Shown one piece after another: positions 1 through 4,724 of a stretch of DNA of 6,823 nucleotides (its first letter is position 1; every line of letters starts with the position of its first letter). A model generated the notes under the pieces. It worked only from the letters and a program-made list of their open reading frames with translations. It had not been told where the DNA came from and did no database searches. Source of the DNA: JAKORR01 sp964608495 (GTDB taxonomy: Bacteria; Armatimonadota; Zipacnadia; Zipacnadales; FEN-943); contig CAZSOQ010000268.1 in the NCBI GenBank assembly GCA_964608495.1, positions 1-6,823 on the forward strand, in the 5' to 3' direction. Position numbers and translations under genes: made by a program.

Positions 1-34
1 AAGAGACAGAGCCCACGCCGAGGACATAGGATTC

Positions 35-63
35 TTGACACGGCCACGCCCGTCTGCTATAGT
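35..63 (+). promoter_or_regulatory. Near-consensus sigma-70 promoter with extended -10
   Basis: A perfect -35 box TTGACA (35-40) is followed by a 17-nt spacer and the -10 box TATAGT (58-63, one mismatch to TATAAT). TG at 55-56 sits one base upstream, giving an extended -10. The expected transcription start is near 70. This is the only strong promoter I can see in the window, and it reads rightward into the structured leader and the ABC exporter genes. In such GC-rich DNA a match this good is unlikely by chance. Bases 1-34 show nothing recognisable. Confidence 0.85.
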
Positions 64-71
64 CCCGCCGT

Positions 72-223
72 TGCCGCAGAGATGCAGGCTTGCTCGGTTG
101 GAGGATGGCGTTCCGATGGGCATACGCTACATCAGAGTCGAGGATCTGGGCGGGGCTCACGGCCCGATCCCCCAGTGTGTGCCCGCGTTCAAACATGCGT
201 TCTAAGCGATAGCATCAGCGGCA
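72..223 (+). ncRNA. Structured RNA domain, leader or small RNA of unknown class
   Basis: The 5' and 3' ends of the expected transcript pair over a long interrupted helix: 72-77 with 218-223 (TGCCGC/GCGGCA), 81-85 with 212-216 (GATGC/GCATC) and 88-91 with 204-207 (GCTT/AAGC). Inside it, local hairpins can form: 104-111 with 124-127 and 130-133 (TA bulge at 128-129), 146-150 with 171-175 enclosing 153-156/162-165, and 184-188 with 195-199. The domain is bounded by a strong promoter and a terminator. The shape is riboswitch-like or 6S-like, but I recognise no conserved core of a known class. A short ORF at 116-205 overlaps it, so it may instead be a leader-peptide mRNA. Pairing was worked out by eye; no folding energy was computed. 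Confidence 0.42.
116..205 (+). CDS. Possible 29-residue leader peptide or small protein
   Basis: An ATG at 116 opens 29 codons ending in TAA at 203-205. The peptide begins MGIRYIRVEDLGG and ends VPAFKHAF, with one Cys (residue 21) and three Pro at residues 17, 19 and 23. GGAGG at 100-104 lies 11 nt upstream, slightly long but close to the 10-nt spacing of the small ORF at 3229. It lies wholly between the strong promoter and the terminator at 232-269, so it has its own potential transcription unit. About three quarters of its codons end in G or C, fewer than in the main genes. Its last third contains the strand (178-187) that can pair with both downstream hairpins, as expected of a leader peptide in ribosome-dependent attenuation. 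I do not recognise a family. It could be a chance ORF inside a structured RNA. Confidence 0.38.
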   Translation: MGIRYIRVEDLGGAHGPIPQCVPAFKHAF

Positions 224-231
224 GAGAAGAC

Positions 232-269
232 GCCGCGGGCACGGAAACCAAGCCCGCGGCTTTCCTTTT
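232..269 (+). terminator. Intrinsic terminator after the leader RNA
   Basis: A perfect 9-bp GC stem, GCCGCGGGC (232-240) with GCCCGCGGC (252-260), encloses an 11-nt loop (241-251) and is followed directly by TTTCCTTTT (261-269). This is a standard Rho-independent terminator, about 200 nt downstream of the expected transcription start and 100 nt upstream of the ABC ATPase start. Its 5' strand (234-243) can instead pair with 178-187 over 10 bp (one G-U), a classical antiterminator arrangement. It is either the end of a small RNA or peptide transcript, or an attenuator of the exporter operon. Confidence 0.8.
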
Positions 270-300
270 CGGCCCCCAATCAACCTTGCCACTCCCTCTC

Positions 301-346
301 GGGCCGCGGGCACAAACTAAGCTCGCGGCCCGTTGTGCTTCAACGG
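301..346 (+). promoter_or_regulatory. Second hairpin duplicating the terminator stem, plus a small 3' hairpin
   Basis: GGGCCGCGGGC (301-311) pairs with GCTCGCGGCCC (321-331) over 11 bp with one G-U; the loop is ACAAACTAA. The stem and loop closely resemble the terminator at 232-260, so the two look like a duplication. The following bases are only moderately T-rich (GTTGTGCTTC), so this may be a weak terminator or a regulatory stem. CCGTTG (330-335) and CAACGG (341-346) form an adjacent 6-bp hairpin that competes for 330-331. The 5' strand 305-314 is a perfect 10-nt complement of 178-187. CTCCC at 292-296, just upstream, is complementary to GGGAG in the SD at 356-360. Confidence 0.55.
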
Positions 347-355
347 TCCGCACTC

Positions 356-363
356 GGGAGGAG
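356..363 (+). promoter_or_regulatory. Ribosome binding site of the ABC ATPase gene
   Basis: GGGAGGAG ends 6 nt before the ATG at 370 and decides that start. The reading frame stays open upstream to an ATG at 82, but that ATG has no SD and lies inside the leader hairpins. GGGAG here could be masked by CTCCC at 292-296, which would add translational control; this pairing is only five bases. Confidence 0.8.
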
Positions 364-369
364 CAAGCG

Positions 370-1218
370 ATGTTGGACGCAGTGCCGCTACACACTGACG
401 GCCTCACGAAGCTGTTCAGACAGAGGCGCAAGAACGGCAAGAGGGACTCGGCGGACAAGCCCGGTGGCGCCATCACGGCCCTCGCGGACGTCAGCCTAGA
501 GCTGACTCGGGGGGAGATCTACGGCCTCCTCGGGCCCAACGGCTGCGGCAAGTCGACTCTCGTCCGCATAGTCTCCACGCTCATGCTCCCGGACCGCGGG
601 TCGGCCAGCGTTTTCGGCTGCGACGTCGTTCGCCAGGCCCATCTCGTCCGCAGGCTCGTCAACCGCGTCTCCGTGGACGCGGCCTTCTTCAAGAAGCTCT
701 CGCCCGCCGAGAACCTTCTCTACGCAGCCAGGCTCTATGGGCTTAGCCCCAGACAGGCCCGTGAGCGCGCGATCGAGATCCTCGAGGCCCTCGGATTCCC
801 TCTCAACCGCCTGCACGACTCCATGGAGAACCTGTCCCGGGGCCAGCAGCAGAAGGTCGCCATCGCCCGGGGCCTGTTCACGTCGCCCGTTCTGCTGCTT
901 CTGGACGAGCCCACGACCGGGCTGGACCCCAGGTCCAAGCACGACGTCGAGGCCTTCCTGCGCTCGGTGAACGAGGCCCACGACGCGACGATCCTGTTCA
1001 CCACCCACGACATGGCCGAGGCGGACGCGCTCTGCCACCGCATCGCCATCATGGACCGGGGCAGGATCATCGCCGAGGGCACCTCGTCCGAGCTCAAGGA
1101 CCGGGTGCGCAGCGACGAGATCCCGGAGCCCACCCTCGAACAGGTCTTCATGGAGCTTACGGGCAGGTCCCTGGAGGGAGGTAAGGAGGAAGGCAAGGAC
1201 GGCAAGCAGGAGGACTAG
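370..1218 (+). CDS. ABC exporter ATP-binding protein (DrrA/CcmA-like)
   Basis: This 282-residue cytoplasmic ATPase should power the ABC-2 permease encoded next. Walker A GPNGCGKST is at residues 55-63, signature LSRGQ at 155-159 (Arg in place of the second residue's usual Gly neighbour), Walker B VLLLLDEP at 174-181, D-loop GLD at 184-186 and H-loop TTHD at 211-214. The usual Q-loop glutamine is absent: residues 96-110, leading into LSPAENL, contain no Gln. A basic insertion (about residues 17-33) lies between the first strand and the ADVSLEL strand, and the C-terminus is a charged Lys/Glu/Asp tail. Length is normal for a single-domain export ATPase. The start is set by the SD at 356-363. The gene lies 81 nt upstream of the permease. 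Substrate is unknown; drug, lipid or polysaccharide precursor export are all possible for this family. Confidence 0.95.
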   Translation: MLDAVPLHTDGLTKLFRQRRKNGKRDSADKPGGAITALADVSLELTRGEIYGLLGPNGCGKSTLVRIVSTLMLPDRGSASVFGCDVVRQAHLVRRLVNRVSVDAAFFKKLSPAENLLYAARLYGLSPRQARERAIEILEALGFPLNRLHDSMENLSRGQQQKVAIARGLFTSPVLLLLDEPTTGLDPRSKHDVEAFLRSVNEAHDATILFTTHDMAEADALCHRIAIMDRGRIIAEGTSSELKDRVRSDEIPEPTLEQVFMELTGRSLEGGKEEGKDGKQED

Positions 1219-1299
1219 CGGCGCCGAGGGCTGGCGCGCGGGCGACTGCCTCTCGTGCCGGGCCTCTTCGCCGGCCGCCACACAGTTGGAGAGAAGACC

Positions 1300-2136
1300 A
1301 TGAGATCCCTGGTGTTGTCCGCTAACTTAAGCGCGCAGCCCCTACTCGCCTTCGTGGGCCGCAACTTCGCCCTGCTCAGGCGCTACTGGCCCTGGGAGGT
1401 GAGCTGGCTTGTCTACTCGACGGCTCTCGTGCTGTCCATGGGCTTCCTGGCCGTCGGCATGGGCCAGGTCAGCGGCGTGGACGTGCCCAAGGACAAGGTG
1501 CTCATCTACCTGCTCACCGGGACGCTTCTGTGGCGCTACCTGTCCGAGCTGTTCTGCGAGACCAGCAACGTCATCTCCTGGGAGCGCTGGGAGGGCACCA
1601 TCGAGTACACCTTCATGGCTCCCATCTCCCGCGCCACTCACCTGGCGGGCATGACCGCCTTCGCCGTCATCTACGCCGGGCTTCGGCTGGTGCTGCTCAC
1701 GACGATCTGCACGCTCATGTTCCACCTCGACCTGAGCCGGGCCAACATGCTGGGGGCGTGTCTCGTGCTCGGCATCGCCACCTTCTCGCTGGTGGGCCTG
1801 GGGCTCATGGGAGCCTGCCTGCCGCTGCTGTCGCCGGAGAAGGGCTCGCAGATGACCGGGATCGTCGAGGCACTGCTCCTGATGGTCAGCGGTGTCTACT
1901 ATCCCATTGACGTCCTGCCCGCGTGGCTCAGGTTCTTCTCCCAGTTCTCGCCCATCACGTACACTCTCAGGGGGATGAGGGCGGCGCTGCTCGAGGGCGC
2001 GGGGTTCGCCGAGCTTTGGCCCCACATCCTGCCCCTCATCGGCACGGCCATCGTGCTCATACCCCTCGGCCTCAAGGTCTTCGGCCTGGCCGAGGCGTAC
2101 TGCAAGCGCACGGGCAGGCTCAAGCGCTCGGGCTAG
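1300..2136 (+). CDS. ABC-2 type exporter permease
   Basis: A 278-residue inner-membrane protein with about six hydrophobic segments (near 34-54, 66-82, 116-140, 148-175, 185-202 and 242-262). It has hallmarks of the ABC-2 permease family: an early amphipathic stretch ISWERWEGTIEYTFMAPISR (92-111), which in relatives couples to the ATPase, and a late SGVYYPIDVLP...FSPITYTLRGMRAALLEG block (197-233). It ends in a basic tail (CKRTGRLKRSG), predicted cytoplasmic. Together with the preceding ATPase it should form an exporter, probably (ATPase)2(permease)2. ATG at 1300 is chosen because GGAGAG (1288-1293) lies 6 nt upstream. An in-frame GTG at 1255 would add 15 residues but has no SD. Substrate is not evident. 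Confidence 0.93.
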   Translation: MRSLVLSANLSAQPLLAFVGRNFALLRRYWPWEVSWLVYSTALVLSMGFLAVGMGQVSGVDVPKDKVLIYLLTGTLLWRYLSELFCETSNVISWERWEGTIEYTFMAPISRATHLAGMTAFAVIYAGLRLVLLTTICTLMFHLDLSRANMLGACLVLGIATFSLVGLGLMGACLPLLSPEKGSQMTGIVEALLLMVSGVYYPIDVLPAWLRFFSQFSPITYTLRGMRAALLEGAGFAELWPHILPLIGTAIVLIPLGLKVFGLAEAYCKRTGRLKRSG

Positions 2137-2150
2137 ACCCACGGGAGGAC

Positions 2151-2176
2151 GCCGGCCGGCCCGCACGTCGGCCGGC
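2151..2176 (+). repeat. GC-rich stem-loop between permease and PRPP-synthetase-like gene
   Basis: GCCGGCCG (2151-2158) and CGGCCGGC (2169-2176) form a perfect 8-bp stem with a 10-nt loop. No T-run follows, so it is not a convincing intrinsic terminator. It may stabilise or process the transcript between the exporter genes and the next gene, or simply reflect high GC. An SD-like GGGAGG at 2143-2148 just upstream has no start codon at a usable distance. Confidence 0.4.
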
Positions 2177-2217
2177 CTGTCAGCCCGCGCGTCAGCCCAC
2201 ATCAGGGAGGCGGGACA

Positions 2218-3153
2218 ATGAGAGACCGGCTCATGGTATTCGCAGGCAGCTCGAACAGGCCGCTGGCCGAGGAGATCTGCGACCATCTCGGCCTTCCTCT
2301 CGGCCAGGTCGCGATCTCTCGGTTCTCCAACGAGAACCTGTTCGTCCAGATGCTCGAGAGCGTGCGTGAGGCGGACGTCTTCGTCGTCCAGTCGCTCTAC
2401 CCCAGCCCCGACGAGGCCCTGATGGAGCTGCTGCTGATGTGCGATGCGCTCCGCAGCGCCTCGGCGCGGCGCGTCACGGCCGTCGTCCCCCACTACTCCT
2501 ACGCCCGCTCGGACAAGAAAGACAAGCCGCGCATCTCCATCGCGGCCCGCCTGGTCGCCGACCTTCTCGTCACGGCCGGCGCGAACAGGTTCCTGACCAT
2601 GGCGCTTCACGCACCGCAGGTCCACGGCTTCTTCAGCGTGCCGACGGACCACCTGCAGGCCGAGCCGGTGATCTGCGGGTACCTGGCCCAGGGGGACCTG
2701 TCCAACGCGGTCGCCCTCTTCGACCTGGGCCAGGCGAAGCGGGCCGCCGGCTACGCCGAGCGTCTCTCGCTGCCGGTGGCGGTGATCGAGAAGGAGCGCA
2801 TCAGCGACAGCGAGGTGCGGCTGAGGCACCTGATGGGCGACCTGGAGGGCAAGGACGTCATCATCTTCGACGACGAGATCAGCCGGGGCACGTCGCTGAT
2901 GGCGACGGTCGCCGCCATCGAGGATCGAGGCGTCCGGAGCGTGCGCGCTGCCTCCACCCACGGCCTGTTCTGCGGCCCAGCCCTTGCCGCGATCGAGGAG
3001 TCGCCGCTGGCCGAGGTGGTAACCACGAACACCGTATACCTGGCGCCCGAGCGGCGCCTCGACAGGATCACCATCCTGTCGGTGGCTCCCCTTTTTGCGG
3101 AGGCCATCAAGCGGATCCACACAGGCGAGTCCGTCAGCAGGATCTTCAGGTGA
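2218..3153 (+). CDS. Divergent ribose-phosphate pyrophosphokinase (PRPP synthetase) homologue
   Basis: A 311-residue protein, the usual PRPP synthetase length, aligning end to end by motif: FSNEN...VQMLESVREADVFVVQS (36-59), DEALMELLLMCDALR (65-79), RSDKK loop (97-101), LHAPQVHGFF (130-139), FDLGQAKRA (168-176), EKERIS (191-196), FDDEISRGTSL (217-227) and VTTNTV (268-273). The family converts ribose 5-phosphate and ATP to PRPP for nucleotide, His and Trp synthesis in the cytoplasm. Departures from the classical enzyme: DLHA is ALHA (A129, though H131 remains), RQDRK is RSDKK, KRR is KER, and the PRPP loop DDMIDTxGT is DDEISRGTS. It could be a distinct active subclass, a regulatory homologue like eukaryotic PRPP-synthetase-associated proteins, or an enzyme for another sugar phosphate. 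I withhold the prs symbol for this reason. SD GGGAGG (2205-2210) is 7 nt upstream. Confidence 0.85.
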   Translation: MRDRLMVFAGSSNRPLAEEICDHLGLPLGQVAISRFSNENLFVQMLESVREADVFVVQSLYPSPDEALMELLLMCDALRSASARRVTAVVPHYSYARSDKKDKPRISIAARLVADLLVTAGANRFLTMALHAPQVHGFFSVPTDHLQAEPVICGYLAQGDLSNAVALFDLGQAKRAAGYAERLSLPVAVIEKERISDSEVRLRHLMGDLEGKDVIIFDDEISRGTSLMATVAAIEDRGVRSVRAASTHGLFCGPALAAIEESPLAEVVTTNTVYLAPERRLDRITILSVAPLFAEAIKRIHTGESVSRIFR

Positions 3154-3228
3154 AGCGCCGGGCCCTGGCAGGCTTCGTCCCGCCCGTCGCTCTTCAGTCC
3201 CTGCCCGTCGCCTGGAGGCAAGACGACC

Positions 3229-3378
3229 ATGACGCCGAGTCACGAGGTCCCGGGAAGGGACGATCCGGAGTTCCGGTGGCGGCGTTGGATGGAGGTCGTC
3301 CTCGCCACGGCGTCCGAGCCGGCCGTCGTGGACATGGCGGAGCACCTTCTCTACCTGGGCACGACGCCGCAGCCGTGA
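3229..3378 (+). CDS. Small protein of unknown function, 49 residues
   Basis: In the 324-nt space between the PRPP-synthetase-like gene and the first acetyltransferase, ATG at 3229 opens 49 codons to TGA at 3376-3378. GGAGG (3214-3218) lies 10 nt upstream. About 90% of codons end in G or C, like the major genes. The product starts MTPSHEVPGRDDPEFRWRRW and continues as a probable amphipathic helix (MEVVLATASEPAVVDMAEHLLYLG), ending TTPQP. There is no signal peptide, membrane segment or Cys pair. It sits 75 nt after the upstream gene and 99 nt before the downstream one, matching the operon's spacing. I recognise no family. The frame is supported by SD and codon bias only. A 9-nt direct repeat, GCCCGTCGC, occurs at 3182-3190 and 3203-3211 upstream. 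Confidence 0.55.
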   Translation: MTPSHEVPGRDDPEFRWRRWMEVVLATASEPAVVDMAEHLLYLGTTPQP

Positions 3379-3477
3379 GGTCGTCCAACAAGATCGGACT
3401 TCGCCCGGCCGCGCATCCCGCCCCGGACGTCAGCCCAGGGCCCCTGCCGCCGCAGCCGGTCCCAGGAGGCACGCACT

Positions 3478-4014
3478 ATGGCAAGCTACACGATCCGGCA
3501 GGCCACCGACAGCGACCTGGACCGCCTCGTCGAGCTCTCCCTGGCTCTACGGGAGCACGTCGAGGCCAGCAATCCGCGCCTTTGGCGCTTGGCGCCGGAG
3601 GGCGTCGCGAGGCTCAGGCAGGAGATCGAGGAGACGCTGTCCAACCCCGACGCTCTGCTCCTGGTCGCCGTCGGCCCCGACGACCGGCCGCTCGGCATGG
3701 CGACGGGCCAGATTCGCACCAGGCCGGGCCACGTGCCCTCCCTGAGCGGCTACATCGCCAGGGTCTTCGTCGAGCCGGCCTGCCGCGGGCAGGGCCTGGC
3801 CTCGGCCCTGGTCGAGGGTCTGTGCACGTTCTTCGCGGAGCGCGATGTCCAGGACCTGTCCCTCGGCTGGGTGCTCGGCAACCGGGAGGCCGAGGACTAC
3901 TGGACCGGCCTGGGCTTCCTGCCCATAATCGTCCTGGCCGACGCGACCCGCCACGACGTCGAGGCGAAGCTGGCCGCGATCCGTAGCCGCCGCTCGACCG
4001 ACGGCTCATTGTGA
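3478..4014 (+). CDS. GNAT family N-acetyltransferase (first of tandem pair)
   Basis: A 178-residue cytoplasmic acetyl-CoA-dependent transferase. The N-terminus TIRQATDSDLDRLVEL is the typical first strand and helix of the GNAT fold. The acetyl-CoA pyrophosphate loop is RGQGLA at 103-108, preceded by YIARVFVEP (92-100). Asn135 and the YWTGLGF block (141-147) give the C-terminal strand and helix. A longer C-terminus (148-178) extends past the usual end and finishes in a charged helix. Start chosen by AGGAGG (3464-3469), 8 nt upstream of ATG. It lies 84 nt before a related GNAT gene; the two share RQA..xDLD, W-R-x-A-P near residue 36 and the LSxxDxxLLVA strand, so they are probably an old duplication. 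Acceptor substrate cannot be told from sequence. Confidence 0.92.
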   Translation: MASYTIRQATDSDLDRLVELSLALREHVEASNPRLWRLAPEGVARLRQEIEETLSNPDALLLVAVGPDDRPLGMATGQIRTRPGHVPSLSGYIARVFVEPACRGQGLASALVEGLCTFFAERDVQDLSLGWVLGNREAEDYWTGLGFLPIIVLADATRHDVEAKLAAIRSRRSTDGSL

Positions 4015-4028
4015 CCGCCGCTGGGCCG

Positions 4029-4046
4029 GGCCCGCCGAGTCGGGCC
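4029..4046 (+). repeat. Short GC hairpin between the two acetyltransferase genes
   Basis: GGCCCG (4029-4034) pairs with CGGGCC (4041-4046) around the 6-nt loop CCGAGT. No T-run follows, so termination is not expected. It may affect transcript stability between the two genes, or be incidental in GC-rich spacer DNA. Confidence 0.3.
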
Positions 4047-4098
4047 GCCCCGACGCGCCGGCGCCGGCCCAATCCCTGCCTTCCCTCGGAGGCACACC

Positions 4099-4593
4099 AT
4101 GACCAGACCCAGCGACGCCCTCATCCGGCAGGCTGCAGAAGCCGATCTCGACGCCGTGCTCGATCTCTGGGAGGACCTCATCGCCCTCCACACGGCCCTG
4201 GACGAGCGCTTCTGGCGCAAGGCCCCCGACGGCCGTGCCATCATGGGCGACTGGCTCCGCCAGGGCCTCTCCCAGGACGACCGCGTCCTCCTCGTGGCGG
4301 AGGTGGACGGCCGGGTCGTCGGCTTCGCCCACGCCACCTTCACCAACACGTCGCCCCCCATGGTGGACCGTCGCGTGGGTCTGATCACCGACGTGGTCGT
4401 CTCGGCTTCCCACCGTCGCCGCGGAATCGGCCGCCGCCTGATGGAGGCCGGCATCCAGCGCCTCCGCGACCTGGACGCCGAGGAGATCCGCCTGTCCGTG
4501 GCCCCCGCCAACGAGCCCGCTCTTGCCCTCTACCGAGGCCTGGGCTTCGAGGTGCTCTCCCACACCCTGTGCCTCTGGCCCAGCGGCGACTAG
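4099..4593 (+). CDS. GNAT family N-acetyltransferase (second of tandem pair)
   Basis: A 164-residue GNAT. It starts with ALIRQAAEADLDAVLDLWED (first strand and helix). The strand LITDVVVSASHRRRGIG (95-111) leads into the acetyl-CoA loop RRRGIG (106-111). Asn138 and ALALYRGLGFEVLSHTLCLW (141-160) form the conserved C-terminal part, with Tyr145 in the position of the usual general acid. It lacks the 20-30 residue C-terminal extension of the upstream paralogue. CGGAGG (4087-4092), 6 nt before ATG, sets the start. It is the last gene of the rightward group and converges on the glycosidase-like gene. The substrate is unknown; amine, aminoglycoside-like or protein N-terminal acetylation are all open. 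Confidence 0.93.
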   Translation: MTRPSDALIRQAAEADLDAVLDLWEDLIALHTALDERFWRKAPDGRAIMGDWLRQGLSQDDRVLLVAEVDGRVVGFAHATFTNTSPPMVDRRVGLITDVVVSASHRRRGIGRRLMEAGIQRLRDLDAEEIRLSVAPANEPALALYRGLGFEVLSHTLCLWPSGD

Positions 4594-4724
4594 ACCCGCC
4601 CCCGGCCGCCGTTCCAGGAGGAAACGCGCGCAGGCGACCGATCAGCGCCCGGTCCTGAGCCGCGCGCACAGCGCCACGCGCGCCATCACCGACGCATCGC
4701 CGCGGCGCAGCCCTCGCCACGCTG
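4594..4724. other. Gap between convergent genes with orphan SD and GC palindrome
   Basis: No gene is seen here. AGGAGG at 4616-4621 is in a context (GCCGTTCCAGGAGGAAACGC) like the ribosome binding region before the first acetyltransferase (GCCGGTCCCAGGAGGCACGC), yet no ATG, GTG or TTG follows at a usable distance. GCGCGC at 4662-4667 and 4678-4683 can form a 6-bp stem with a 10-nt loop. It has no T-run on either strand, so it is at best a weak bidirectional terminator for the convergent genes. Confidence 0.4.

Noticed and set aside
100..133. Resemblance of GATGGCGTTCC to the fluoride (crcB) riboswitch core
   Set aside because: The first core motif is similar, but the spacing to the ACGCTAC stretch is only about 12 nt, the AAC and UAAUGAC elements are missing, and the downstream gene is an ABC exporter rather than a fluoride channel.
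183..199. tRNA or tmRNA T-arm (GTTCAAAC)
   Set aside because: The flanking bases do not form the five-pair T stem with a seven-base loop, and no acceptor stem or CCA end exists nearby.
105..212. Alternative 35-codon ORF starting at ATG 105
   Set aside because: The SD GGAGG abuts the start codon with no spacing, and the product is Arg/Ser-rich and less protein-like than the frame starting at 116.
72..260. Known PRPP/guanidine (ykkC), T-box, TPP, lysine, cobalamin or c-di-AMP riboswitch
   Set aside because: None of the conserved core strings of these classes was found by eye, despite the tempting PRPP-synthetase-like gene downstream.
70..270. 6S RNA
   Set aside because: Length and closed ends fit, but the interior forms several separate hairpins rather than one long rod with a central bubble. 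Not excluded, only unsupported.
82..369. Upstream extension of the ABC ATPase to an ATG at 82
   Set aside because: No SD precedes 82, the added residues resemble no ATPase N-terminus, and the stretch contains the terminator and hairpins. The SD at 356-363 fits ATG 370.
1255..1299. GTG start at 1255 for the permease
   Set aside because: It lacks an SD, while ATG 1300 has GGAGAG at the right distance.
1342..3345. 667-codon open frame on the minus strand
   Set aside because: It lies opposite the permease and PRPP-synthetase-like genes, has low-complexity Arg/Ala/Gly/Gln/Asp-rich composition typical of antisense frames in GC-rich DNA, and shows no domain motif.
2190..3437. Shared 10-mer CGTCAGCCCA at 2190-2199 and 3428-3437 as a regulatory repeat
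   Set aside because: Only two copies at unequal distances from the next gene; chance in GC-rich spacers is likely.
2439..3986. 515-codon + strand frame overlapping two genes
   Set aside because: It is an Arg/Pro/Gly-rich shadow frame crossing the PRPP-synthetase-like gene and the first acetyltransferase, with no recognisable domain.
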